DNA of 64,000 nt from assembly GCA_024663395.1 (NCBI GenBank), contig JANFAH010000113.1, positions 43,390 through 107,389 of the forward strand, read 5' to 3'. A program made the position numbers and the translations under genes. The notes under the pieces are model-generated. The model worked only from the letters and a program-made list of their open reading frames with translations, did no database searches and was not told where the DNA came from. The stretch is from Pisolithus tinctorius (Eukaryota > Basidiomycota > Agaricomycetes > Boletales > Pisolithaceae). This document shows, piece by piece, positions 36,405-48,583 of the stretch (position 1 is the first letter of the stretch; every line of letters begins with the position of its first letter).

Positions 36405-37941
36405 ATGTCATTCAAGCGACGCATCCCTTCGAATCATGCTAATTTACCCCCTGGCACTCGAATCTCTCCATCGTCCCCATCGACGGCATTGATTTCGACC
36501 GGAATACCGTCCCTCGATGATATTCTGGGCGGTGGTTTGCCTTTGTCATGTTCGCTGGCTCTCCTAGCACCCGATAATCATTCCGCGTACGGTGAGCTGG
36601 TTCAAAAGTACTTTGTCTCCCAAGGCATTGCATGTGGTCAACAAGTGTGCATAGTCGACGATGATGGTTTGCTTCTCGCAAGGGGGTGTATGTGGACCTC
36701 TGTGGGATCTTCGGCTTCATCGCCTCCTGTTAATAACGACGAAGATGACGGAAAGTCTGCCCAGAGCGACGAACGGATAAAGATCGCATGGCGGTATGAA
36801 AAAATGAAGATGTTTCAGACCACTGTGCCCTCGTGTAACTCGTATGTACTGATCCTTCTCTGTACACCATCTGTGCGCGCTCGTTGACGAACAGCACACG
36901 CGTAGATCGAAGGACGACTACTGTCACACATTCGACCTTTCATCCCGTATACCTGAATCAGTGGTACAGGATGCCTGCGATACTAATCGTCTCGTCATCC
37001 TGGGCGTACATGCGGACCATGACGTCAAGGTGTCGATGACGGGACTTCTCGGAAAAATTCAAGACATCCTGAGCGTTTCCTCGGAGACAGGACTTATGCG
37101 ATTATGTATCCCTAGCCTAGGTTCTGTGCAATGGGGCGACGTAGAACCCGCGGTAGGCCATTGTTTGTTCGCCGGTGGTCGGGTATATTGATTAAACATG
37201 CAGGATGTTTTGTACTTCCTCTATTCATTACGCCGGCTTCTGCGCCAGTATCCCCATGCATGTGCCAGTGTCGGTCTTGCACCGCACATCTGCTCGGAAG
37301 CTTGGGGTGGGCATGGCTGGATTCACAAGGTTGGATGGCTTACGGACGCAGCTATCTCGATGAGTGGTTTTGGTGGTTCGTGCAGGTCTGGTGGAGATTG
37401 CGGACATTGGATTTACAGACATCTTACAGCCAATCCATCCCTTGTTGGGCTTTTCCCATCCCACCATGGTCTAGTCCAAATTCACAAGTTACCTGCGCCA
37501 CATACGATCTTACCTGCCAGCGATAAGTACTCGACATTGCGAGGGTTGTCTTCCTCTGCAGGAGCAAATGCTGGGAGTGGAGAAAATAACCTTGCGTTCA
37601 GGTGCACGCGGAAACGACTTATCCTCGAAACGATTCACCTGGATGTGGAAGGGGGGGTCACAGAGAGGCGTACCACCCTGTCTACCAATACGATCAGTCT
37701 GGATACGGGTCTTATAAACGAAGTGATTGATGAACACACAAACAACAAGGGTCGTTCACGCGCGGCACTGGAGGTGGAGTTCGAAAAGGCTGTTTCGGTG
37801 ACAGCTGACCCACTGGACTCTCAACCTCTGGCATCGTCCCAATCAGCAGCCCTTGATGCTGCGACTACTACTCCAAAGGTGAAAAAGCCCAAGAAGAAAG
37901 TTGCCTTTCACTCCGATCGACCGGATCTGTACGATTTTTAG
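36405..37941 (+). CDS. ELP4: Elongator complex subunit Elp4 (PAXNEB family)
   Basis: RecA-fold subunit of the Elp4-5-6 ring of Elongator, needed for wobble-uridine tRNA modification. Landmarks: STGIPSLDDILGGGLPLSCS near the N-terminus, IKIAWRYEKMKMFQT, HTFDLSSRIPES, MRLCIPSLGSVQWGD, VLYFLYSLRRLLRQYPHACA, WLTDAAISMSGFGANPSLVG joined across a GTTCGT intron, LFPSHHGLVQIHKLPAPHT, STLRGLSSSA, NNLAFRCTRKRLILETIHLD, and a Lys-rich tail KVKKPKKKVAFHSDRPDLYDF. Like other Elp4 proteins it lacks a Walker A lysine at the start of the fold. Four introns recognised, all phases consistent. Confidence 0.92.
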
Positions 37942-38530
37942 CTATGGGGTATATAGAGCAGGGTCATGGGATCCCTTCGGGTCAATGACAGGTGACAGCA
38001 TATAGGTGCTTCCGTCCGTTGCGGCTTCTCGCGAAACCTCACGGCCGGGATGATGCTTTCCTCGCAGTGTCTAGAGTGTCAAGGTGGAGTGAGTGCTCCG
38101 AGGATCATTCCAAGGGACGAGTCTGGACGTACATATTAGTCTTGCAGAAAAGCTGCGACAAGGTACGGAGATACGTTGACAGGGTGGGAAAGGGGTCTTT
38201 AACCAGAGGAATATTGTGTACCGATGATTTAAGATTCTGATGAAACGTCATGACGATGTGGACTCGCGTGCTGCGCTGTGCAATTTTTTTACTGTGACAC
38301 ATCAGAGATTATCTGGGCAGGATACAATTTTTATGTAAAGAGCTGACAGTTGTTCTGGGAATAAAACGACTGACTGCATCAGCGTGCTCTCCGACTTCAA
38401 GTGGTTCGTTCAAGCTGTCAAGTACTGCTGTACTGCAGAGACCTAGTCAATTTGACGCGGTATTCGCAAGATCCAGACGGACAACATATCAGGCCAGGCA
38501 CCGGGCTGTTCTTTTCCTTTTCTTCTCCCG
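37942..38530. other. Intergenic region ELP4 to LRR-RhoGEF gene
   Basis: About 590 bp, presumably the ELP4 3' UTR and the promoter of the next gene. A 106-codon minus-strand frame (38443-38763) is antisense to the first exons of that gene and is not called. Confidence 0.45.
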
Positions 38531-41500
38531 ATGATGGCAACGTATGTCAGGTTGTATCGTATTAAGCTGTCTTCGATGAATGACATCCGACATTTGTGAC
38601 GCAGGCATAAACTCCCAGCAGCACTCCTGCCCGCAAGTCCTCGCCAGTCTTCGTCGGTCCCAAGCTCGCCTCCCGCCGCGTACACAAGTGCCCGTGAGAA
38701 GCCGCTCCCGCCAATGCCACCCCTCGGGCCGAGCCCTTCACTCAGCACGACCGACATGGACACACACCTAGGCAGAAGTTGGGTGGGTGCAGTGGGTGCA
38801 GGAACGGACCGACCTGGTAAGAGTCACGCTATAGTTTCGTGTCCGTTGCACTATTAGTAGGGGGAGTGACGTGCACGGTCAGTCGTTGCACATGTGCGGG
38901 AAATGTCGCAGAGATGGAGATGGGAGATATGAGAGCCTTGATTGTTTTGCCACAATCAGCTTTTGGGTCCGGTTGCGGTTGCGACAGCTGCTGTCTTGTT
39001 TTGTCGGACAGTCTTGTCCCTTGACTACACGCTAGTTTTTCCTTGACTACCCCCTACTACTCCCCGCCCATCTTACAACCAGGACCTGACTCGTCCCTCA
39101 CCGTCGTTTTCAGATTTTCAGGCTGCTCTTCCGTTACCGCCGTCTCCCTTCTCAGGTCCCAATTCGGCAGAATCACGCTCACGTGCCCCGACACCCACCA
39201 CCACCGGTGCCGTCGACCACCTTCAAGTAGGCTCGTCCCCAGACCACATGCCGCAGAGCTTCAATGCCATGGCAAGTTTGCCTTTTGATGGTGACTGCAG
39301 TCCAACAACGCTGCCACATGTGGTTCATGCCTTCACTCGGTCCGCTCTGGTTAGGTCTGTCTCCGAGAGCGAGGCTTCTTTTCACTACGATTCTTCTCCA
39401 CCACGGTCTTTCGCACGCCCTCCAAAAGTCCCCTTAGTCGATCCTTCCCAGTTTCCAGACCCTTACCCACAGCGTTTGCCATACAACCGCACTTCCGACA
39501 GAATATCCTCATCTATCCCCGGTCTTTCGTCTGCAGGCTCATCCTCCGCCTCTACGCGTTCATCAGCTTACGCAAGCTCAGGAAGTGCCCTGGCCGCCAG
39601 CGATTACGGCCACGTCCACATTGTCTCCGGTGACGAGGAGGAAATTGGCATCGCCGTCGAAGTTACTTCGGGTGATGTTGCAAGGGCCCTCGCAGTCGAA
39701 AGTAACACATCATCATCCGCTGGAAGGACACCCATAGATCAGACGCGTTGGTCGGAATACTCAGCGAGTATCAGATCAAGATCCTCTTCAATTGGGCACA
39801 TTAATGTTCAGCCTCTCCACGAGAGTATTGCACCCAAGCTGCGCGAAAATCCAAGTTTCGACATGGGCTGGCAGACAGTGGATGAGAGAGACGAAGCTGG
39901 TCTTACTAGCGGTGACGAAACTGATGATTTGTGCGAAGAGGAAGAGCCGACCGATGAGAAGGGCGAGGAGCGTACGTCTGCGATCGTGGTGGCAGAAGAA
40001 GGCCGAGCCCTCATTGTAAGGGGAGACCGAAGGTCGATCTCTCAGTTAAACGTCCACGCAGGTGTGTAATACAGGATCTATCACATCTGTTGTTCCTGAG
40101 CCAAGGGACATTGTAGATACCACCCACCTCCTTATTGGCTCTTCTAGTACCCCAAACTCGGTGCCCTCTTTCCTCACAAGCGTTTTACCTAGGATATGGC
40201 ATACTCTACTCGCGCTGGACATTTCAGCCAACTTCCTCGTCGCTCTACCTCCGGCTCTCGCTTCCTGCGAAAATATGGAGGAATTGAACATAGCTTCAAA
40301 TCCGCTGCGCGTCTTACCGGTCTTCCTTTCACATCTAGTATCTTTGCGAGTGCTCATCGCGGATGCGACGGGAATCAGTACCCTCCCAGACTCGTTATGT
40401 GGGCTTGACAGGCTACACACGCTCAGCATCCGGCGAAATAGGATGCATTCCCTGCCTAGTTGGCTATGTCTCTTACCATCCCTCCAGGAGCTATATCTTG
40501 ACGGCAATCCGTTCCAAGGTCCGTGGCAAGCCTTGGTGGAACCCCTTCTTTCCAAGGTTCCTGCGACCCCTCTTTGTCCACCTGTTTCCGCAGCCCCTTC
40601 GACTTCTACTCCACCTTCGCCTGTCGAAGCGGAGACGGACACCGACGATTCTGAGGTTGCTGATGCCAGTGTGGGAACAAACTTTTTACAATTAAATGAA
40701 GATGAAACTATCACGCCCTCTCGAGCACCTCCCCTCGAGCGATCGGTGACGTCTCCTGGCATTATTCCTATTCCCCCTGTCCCCCCAGTTTCCGACCGAG
40801 GCCTCACGCGTACGAGGACCACTCCCAATAACCGGGCGTATAGTTCCAAAACCCGTCCGCAAATGGCGATCGCTGACAAGGATTTTGGGTCAGCTAATGC
40901 ACCCGTGCGTGGGAATGACTCGGATCATCTCGCCGACCGCGAGCTTCGGAAGATGAAGAGTGCAGGGGAGCTTAGGACAAGTTTTGAGCGGCCTCGCGAG
41001 GCTATACAGCCGCCTCTATTAGCGACGCCTATCCGACCCGCTATCTCCGCGTCGGCGTCTAGTTCCAATTTGTTGAATATGTCCTCGGGGTCTACTGAAA
41101 CTGACCGAGTCGTGGGGCCAAAACGTTATGCGAGTCTGGGTGTCTCTGTGCTCACCCCTGTCCGTAGCTCATCTAGGCCGATGTTGACACAGAGTCTTTT
41201 CGACAATAAAGCCGAGGGTTCCGAGGCCGTCAGCGGGTTTGGCCAATCACCAGTGGTCTCACCGCCTACTTCGCCCCCGCGTTCGTCTACCATTCAAGAT
41301 ATCGGCTATGCAACACCCAGCCCCATGGAGCGACATAGCAATTTGCGTCACGCGCAAACTAGAGACAACAAGGAGAAGGAGCGAAGCAGCCGATGGGGAT
41401 TTTTTAAGAAGATGTCGATGGGAAAGATGAGGCCTGATCCGCCTGTAAATCTGCGACCAAGCACCACCTATGCTCGCCTATCTCGCCCTGATGGCTCAGG

Positions 41501-43836
41501 CAGCCCAAATACAACGTCAAGCTCTTCGCCTCAAATTGATGTGCGGTTCTCGACGACGGGTTCATTGGGTCCAATGCCAAATTCGACGCCAATAGTTGCA
41601 CTGTCGACACCAACGAAGGAAGAAGTGCCTGCTCCAGTCTCAAACACAACCCCGCCTCCATCTTCTGCATCTGGCAGCCTCCTTGCCCCACCTATGTCCC
41701 CTGCTCCGCGGGCCGCCAAACGCAGGAGTTTCTTGCCTATAGATGGGAGTACGGTATCAAGCTTGATGATTCCTTCTCCCACTTCGTTTGTTTCTGGGAC
41801 AACACTTGTTGGTGAAGCAGAGAAAATTACAGAGCCGAATACCACACCCTCTCTAGCCGCTACACCTATTGGTGTGAGCCAGTTTGCCATACGCCGAGAG
41901 GAAGAGAGGGCGAAAGAAGCGTACACGCGGGCTTTGCGTTCAGTTATGGCTTACCTGCGTGACATGAATGACTTATGTCTCTCTCAGGCTAATCCTCTCA
42001 GCGTGTACGGGCATGTAGGAGACGAGCCGCCACCGGTAATTCGTTCTCGCAGGCCAACAGTGATCGACAGGACGCAATCTGAGCCGTCTCCTGCCATCTC
42101 ACGGGCCGCCTCCATTTCTGGTCAGCTGCGCTCTCCCGAAAGCATTGCAGGCCTTCGAAGTGGTACGGCCTCCCAAACGGTGAGCATTGCGACCACGGAT
42201 AGTAGCGGGTCCTGTGAGGAGAGGAAATACAAGGACGACAAGGGCAAGCGAGCACTTATTGTTCGTGAGATTGTTGAGTAAGTGCATACTACACCATTAC
42301 ATTCTGACTGCATGCTAACTCTACGGTCAGGACGGAGAGGACTTACGCTAAGGGGCTGCAAGAACTGGTTGATATCTACATCAAACCGAGTGCTGCACCG
42401 GTTAATCTTATTAGTGGCGTGGGCTCTAGGGAGACCGTCATCCCACAACCAGAGAGGAAAATTGTCTTCAGCGGAGTTGAAGCACTATTCTCTTTCCACA
42501 AAGAGAGTTTCCTTCCGGCACTCGAGATGGCTGCAGCACCACTGATGAAGAACCCTGCACCTGGCGAAGAACTTGACCCGGATGGCCAATTGTCCGTGGA
42601 AGTGACAAAAGCGATGGCAGACACCTTCCTGAAGCATGCTGCGTTCATGAAGATGTACTCATCATACATCAAGTAAGTAAACACCCGAGCCCACGCATCA
42701 TATAGATAATTTCACTAAATTGTGGAATTATTAGCAATTTTGACAATTCCGTTCAGCGCATAAAATGTTGGTCGACTGACCGCCCTCAAACAACAGCATC
42801 CAGTCCGTCCCCAACTGGTGCTGCACACGGTCTTGCTGCGGTCTCCGTCCCTGGAGCTGGCAACATAGTTGATCCATCAGCGGCAGGGAGTGTAGCCACC
42901 CTCACGTCAGGGCAGAGAAGGCGTATAAAAACGTTCTTGAAACGGTGCCGTATGAATCCACGGCATTCACAACTGAATTTGGAAGGATATCTGCTTTTAC
43001 CTGTGCAACGGATACCCCGTTACCGCCTGCTCGTGAGTCTGATTCCGTTCAGGAACTTTGCCCCACGTTGATCGCTGTTCTTCAGCTCGAGGAACTGCTT
43101 CGAAGTACACCCCCTACCTCCTTCACCGACGATGCACTTGATAGGGCCCTCTCCGAGATATCGTCATTAGCAACTAATATGAATGAGGGAAAGCGTCAAT
43201 CGGAGTGGCGGCGAAAACTGGTGCAATGGCAAGCTAGGATCCGTGGCAAGTTCCCCAGCCCGCTTGTGCAACCCCACAGGTACGGCTTTTGTTGATCTCA
43301 GTGGTGACATTCAGTAACTTTCGTAAAGGCGGCTCATCATGGACGGCCCACTCATGCTGACCCGTGTCGTCCGCAAAACTGTTGTCTCCTTTGAAATTTT
43401 CAATGCTCAAGGAGACGCTTCTGCCGTGCAAGTAGAGTGCCTGGCACCCGAGTTGACACCTCGACCCTTAATTGGTATTCTATGCAACGACCTTCTCGTA
43501 CTCTGCCGCGACCCAAGTGACGGGAAGGATCCCATGTCGCCCGTTGACCTCTGGGCAGTCTTGCGTATGCAAACACTTCCCCAACCGGCTAGTATCGTCC
43601 ATGGAAATGGTAAGTCGCGACTGCAATGAATGCCACTTCAACAGATGACCGACAAGTATGCATTACAGCGTTGCGTATTGTCGATAATAAAGCCATATTA
43701 TACTTCGATGCACCTTCGCCTTCTGATGCCTTGAAATGGTTTAGAGGTATGTAACCACCGTTCTAACATTGTCTCTGCGAAGAGATCTGAGCGTCTTACA
43801 GCTATTAACCTTCATATCCCCGCATCCAAAGCATAG
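38531..43836 (+). CDS. Leucine-rich repeat plus RhoGEF (DH-PH) protein
   Basis: About 1,500 residues. A short first exon (MMAT) splices to HKLPAALLPASPRQSSSVPS, then LGRSW joins over a ~300-base intron to DLTRPSPSFSDFQAALPLPP; Ser/Pro-rich sequence follows. LRRs occur around 40200-40520: LLALDISANFLVALPPAL, NMEELNIASNPLRVLP, RVLIADATGISTLPDSL, HTLSIRRNRMHSLPSWL, LQELYLDGNPFQG. After a long disordered stretch the DH domain starts at ETERTYAKGLQELVDIYIKP, with IVFSGVEALFSFHKESFLPAL, FLKHAAFMKMYSSYI, FLKRCRMNPRHSQLNLEGYL and LLPVQRIPRYRLLLEELL. A PH-like segment (RRLIMDGPLMLTRVVRK to ALKWFRAINLHIP) closes the protein. Expected to activate a Rho-family GTPase, with LRRs guiding localisation; the partner is unknown. 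Confidence 0.88.
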
Positions 43837-44414
43837 AAAACACTCATTACCGTTCTCCCTTCGAGCGCATTTGCGTTCTATCCCATCCAACTCTGGCGTA
43901 TTTCCGTAGCTCGCTGGAAGGGCTAACTTTGTGGTACCCGTATATATCGATCATTAAATTTTTAGTACCTTCTCCTGCACGTCGCATCTGCCTCTTTGGC
44001 TTTCATCCTCATCTGTACTTCACTGTATCAGCCACAATCGATTTCGATTGCCCTCTTTCCCTCGCTGGTCAGAATCAGAGCCTCAGACGGCTTTCCCAGA
44101 GATTTTGTAAATCACTGGCCTAAACCAAGGCGAGATACCTTCACACATGATGTCAGTGACATGAGGACAGTTTGGTGGGAAGAGCGCACGATACTTTGTG
44201 CTCAGGTGCATACATACATAAAGGCACACAATAACATGAAACACTATTCAAACAAGTACTATCGTGGAATACCGGATGTACAAGCGGAAGAAAACATGCG
44301 AGTGGTAAAGGTTGTAGAGGCCACTGTACACGCCGTAACCATTGTACTACATGTACTGTGATCCGTGGATAGTAAGTACTGAGTATGAAATATAAATGAT
44401 CGTACAACGAACAA
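43837..44414. other. Convergent intergenic region
   Basis: About 580 bp between the stop codons of the RhoGEF gene and the permease. AT-rich; no recognisable gene. Both 3' UTRs expected. Confidence 0.5.
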
Positions 44415-46561
44415 CTACATCTGTCCCGGACATTAACTTTCTGGAATGCAGTTTGACTAGAAATTAAAATGCTTACCAGCCATCGCCAAAAGGCTTCCAT
44501 TTTGTTCTTTGGTGGTGGATCCTCAACCTCATCGGCTGCTATTTGAGCAAGATCGCTCACGAAGTCCATCTCAGACGCCTTCACAGGAGGCGTCCGGTAG
44601 TAGAAATACGCGCCAACATAAAGCACAGGGAACAGAGCGAGAAGAATGTAGTTGGTGACAAATGTAGCGACATCCCAATGACCCTTAAGGAAAACACTCC
44701 ATCCGCTGAACTGTTAGAGAGAATTATCAGTGTTTTGTGCGCAAACTGACGAGAGTAACATACGAAGCAGATGATAAAGGTACCAAAACACCCGTACCAA
44801 GCTGCGAAAGGCTGGAATCTTGTATAATAAGGCAGCGAAGTGCGGTCGATACCCTGGGCCTGAAGGCCCTTGTAGAAGCGGAGATATGTTACGGAGATAC
44901 CAAACCAAGTGGTAAGGCCAGCCACAGAAGTCATGCTAGAAAACCAATCGAACACAGAACCGCGCCAGACGATACTGCCATGAAGGCAAGCAGAATGAAC
45001 GAAGCACAGAAGAGAACAGATACGTAAGGCAAGCCGGATTTGGAAGTTTTCAGGAAGATCCTAGGCGCATTCCCAGAGACCGCCAGGCCGTCTAGACGGA
45101 ACCAAATCAGTAGACGCTTATTTCTCCAATGGTGAACCACTCACAAAGCGCCCGAGACGATGTATACAAGTCACTGGAGGCAGCAGACCATGCAGAGCTG
45201 AGTAAGCAGGCGTTGATAATCTGAAAATTGGTTACATGCTCCACCACGGTCCCTTGCGGCTACTCACAGAAGGGAGCACTTTGATGCCAGCGTTCTGCAT
45301 GGCAATGACAAAGGGTGATGCGGCAGTGCCACTGTTCAACACCAAGGACGAGTTGTTCGAAGGAACAAGGAGGACCGATTACAAAAGTACCTCCAATGTA
45401 GAAAAGCAGGATACGAATGTAGACACGGCGAATAGCTTTGGGGAGGTTACGTCTGGGATTCTTCGCCTCTCCTGCGGCGATCTATGATGGATAGGCCAGA
45501 TGAACATGCGAATTAACAAAGTGGAGCACGACCTACCGCAACAATTTCGGTACCGATGAAAGAGAATGCAGCCTGGCTAAGGACTGCCCAGTAGCCAAGG
45601 AATCGTCCCTTTGCACCAGAAATTCCATCGTACTGGACGAAAGGGCCTGGATTTTTCCAGTACCGGAAACCAATACGGTCGTGATCTGGGCCACCTCCAA
45701 GATCAATAACGATGCCAAGGATAATAAGACCCGTAATCGTGAGAACTTTGATCGAACTAAGATGTAAGGGTTAGAAGGGGATGGAGCAGGATGGAGCTCG
45801 GATGCATTGCGGCTTACGCGAATATAAACTCTGCTTCTCCATAAGCTCCAGCACCTAGCATATTAATGGTGAGGACGACGACGATACAAATGGCAACCCA
45901 AACAGCATTATTAACGTTCGGATGCCAGTAATCCACCAAAATGGCTGCCGCTGACAATTCGGGCTAAACAAAACAGGCAGTGAGAATTTGGCGCCACGGA
46001 TGTGACGTCGAGTAAATGTATGTACCGGGAGCTGGATGGATTCAACGATGAGATCGTGAGGTGGAGAATGTGGAGCAAACGAACCGACGATAGTCCAGTT
46101 ATACCAGTAATTCCAACCCATTGCAAATGAAAATGCAGGGTTGACAAAACGTTCGGCCAGCTTGATGTGGCCACCAGGAATGGGAAGGAAAGCGACCATC
46201 TCACCCAAGGAAATCTGGGGGGAATTTGAGAAACATAGAAACGAAGTGAAGCACAGGCAATGTACCATAACTGAAAAAACAATCGTCCCCATCGTGACAT
46301 AACCCAGAAAAAGGCCAAGGGGACCACCATTGGCGAGGGACTGGCCCGTGCCAACGAAGAGACCTGTACCGATGACACCACCAATACTGGGGGTGGGTAA
46401 GTGTGCAAGTACTGGCGACAGACGGAGGTTGACCTTATCATGGCGATATGACGATTCTTAAGCTGCCTATGTAACCCTCCCTCTGGCGCTGGGATTGGGG
46501 CGAATGACTCCGTATCTTGCACATAGACATCCTTGTTCTTTTCCGATGCCTCGCCCGACAT
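44415..46561 (-). CDS. Amino-acid permease (APC superfamily, fungal YAT type)
   Basis: Twelve-helix plasma-membrane transporter. Starts MSGEASEKNKDVYVQDTE; the helix 1 signature is split by an intron: HRQLKNRHIAMI then SIGGVIGTGLFVGTGQSLA. Then SLGEMVAFLPIPGGHIKLAE, PAFSFAMGWNYWYNW, LPAELSAAAILVDYWHPNVN, SFIGTEIVAIAAGEAKNPRR, NLPKAIRRVYIRILLFY, INACLLSSAWSAASSDLYTS, RALYGLAVSGNAPRIF, PLFAAWYG-like helices and the cytoplasmic tail ending FWRWL. The final intron (44421-44476, 56 bases) leaves a last exon that codes only Met-stop (44415-44420), giving the usual ...WRWLM end. Substrate not predictable; general or aromatic amino acids are possible. Confidence 0.9.
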
Positions 46562-48583
46562 GGTGAGAGGAAGGGGTAAAGAGAGAGGGAAGGGAATCAA
46601 GTATCATTTGGAAGGTGGAAAGCGGGGAGATTTATGGGGTGGGTTTGGCCGTGGCAGTGTGGGGATGGATCGCAGAGGGGTAGTAACCGATAGAAGAGAT
46701 ACGTAAATGGCAAGCTACAGTATCTCGGTAAGTGCCAGAATTGTGAAACGCGCGCGCATTGTACGAAACTTCGTATTGTAAGGGGGAAAAACCAGCTCAG
46801 GAGATGCGAACGAGGCAGAGATCCCCCGTAAACTGAACGGCGCAGTTGTAACTGCATGTCCGATGGGATGATTGAAGACATTACTCCTGGACTTCATCAC
46901 CGAAAGGTTAGCTCCTAACTTGTCAATTCATCATTGGCTCTTCGCCCAGAAACCATACTGCGACCTAGCCGACGTTGACCTGTGCTCGCGTTGCATGGAT
47001 CCATCTTCCAGCAGAAACCTTGTCAACAAACGTGGTAATTGGAATTCAACGTGGAAGAGCAAGCTACCGGTCAAGACACTATGAAAGGTACCGAACAGCC
47101 ATTGTCCGTGTTGTGGTTTTACTGAAATGCATCTCTCTCCCCATTGTTCCGCGCAAATACTTTTTAGCTTTTCCATCAGAAGACTACAGATCACGAGACC
47201 CGCAGATGTGAGATATCAGCACACATGAAAGATTTTCCGATCCGATCCACCACTTCTGTTGGTTATACAACAACTACACGTGTAACGTTCCTGAGAGACA
47301 TCGCTTTCCAAGCAAACCTTCAGCCGTTTCGACCAACGCGTGACCCCCTGGGATGTATCAGTCTCCTTCGAGCTTATCTAGCGTTTCCGGCGGCGCTCGC
47401 CATTCCGGTCGGCGCACAGACTGCTGTGTCCTTGGTTCCCGAGATGCATAGAAACGGGTGGACTGCGGGACCAGACGGGGTCAACCCGGTAGCCGCGAAG
47501 AAAGCCGTATGCACACCAATGCCTTGCTACGGTTTAAGCCATGATTCCATTTTAAATGACAATTATTGAGTGACTTAACGTGAGCTTCTAACCCAAGATG
47601 TATTTGGAGTGGGTAAAGGCTGGGACTCGTCCTGTTTTGGAACCCACACACCGGCAACCTTCCATCTTGAGAGAGACGTAACGTATACCCCGGATCCAAC
47701 AGATTTACCACAGCAATTCCAACGTGATAGGTTTGAGCGTTGATGGAATTTTTTGGGTAAATATTATCAGCTCCATAACGCCTGACAACCCGCGGAACGT
47801 GGTGCGATGTCGCTGCGTGGATTCCTGTGTATATAGATTCAAACCCAATACTTGTACTACTTGTATTATGTACCGCATTGGCGGGCAGCGCTGCGGCTCC
47901 TCTCAACGGGGTTTCTTCCAAAGCCGACCCAATAGACAAACTTGGAAGTTGGGGTGGCGGAGCACATGTGGTTTACATTCCTTGTGTCAGGGTCGGGAGC
48001 ATACTTAGTACCGCCGGATCAGACCGGAGCGCTCCGAAACTGGCATTAAACGTCACAAATCTCCACAATCATCGAGGTCTTGTCATACACCATGAAACAC
48101 GCCAAGCGGCTGGCCTGTCATGTTATGGCGGACAAGCTAATACATACCAGTGCCAAGCTGGCACGACCCCACACCTGGCAAGTAACAGTACCTAATATTC
48201 CTTCAGAGCAGGTTTGGGCTTTACGTTATGGCGTTGCGATCAAGTAATAATTCGGGTGAAAACCCCGGCCAAAACAGTAGTACTAATGAATACAGGAATT
48301 AATTGCGAAGTTCGAGTTCAGGGACAAACGAGAATAGAGCTAGGATAAATAACCAATGCATTCAGCGCCTCCATGGAATTAAAGAAGTGACGAATGTCGA
48401 AAATATCCTCCAAGCAGGAAGCACGAAAGCGAAAGGATCTGGTGCCACCAAGTTAATCGCTGACCCGGGACGTCTGCGACGGCGTCGAGGTCCCGCTCTC
48501 CTGGCATGCGGAGTGGACAGCGATGGATTTGAGGTGCGGGGTTTTTTTTGAGGACGACGGCGTCGTCGGTGTCTCTGGTTGTG
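46562..48583. other. Gene-poor region, about 2 kb
   Basis: No frame here shows domain features. A plus-strand frame near 47842 begins with a hydrophobic segment (ILVLLVLCTALAGSAAAP) that looks like a signal peptide but has no ATG of its own and soon loses coding character; a minus-strand frame (47481-47939) overlaps it. Could contain a diverged gene, a degraded element or an unrecognised RNA gene. The part next to 46561 should hold the permease promoter. Confidence 0.4.

Noticed and set aside
40046..40879. 277-codon minus-strand open frame
   Set aside because: Antisense to the LRR region of the RhoGEF gene, whose repeats are unmistakable; composition is that of a shadow.
47842..48195. Secreted-protein-like frame
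   Set aside because: Hydrophobic start but no ATG, no supported upstream exon and loss of coding character downstream.
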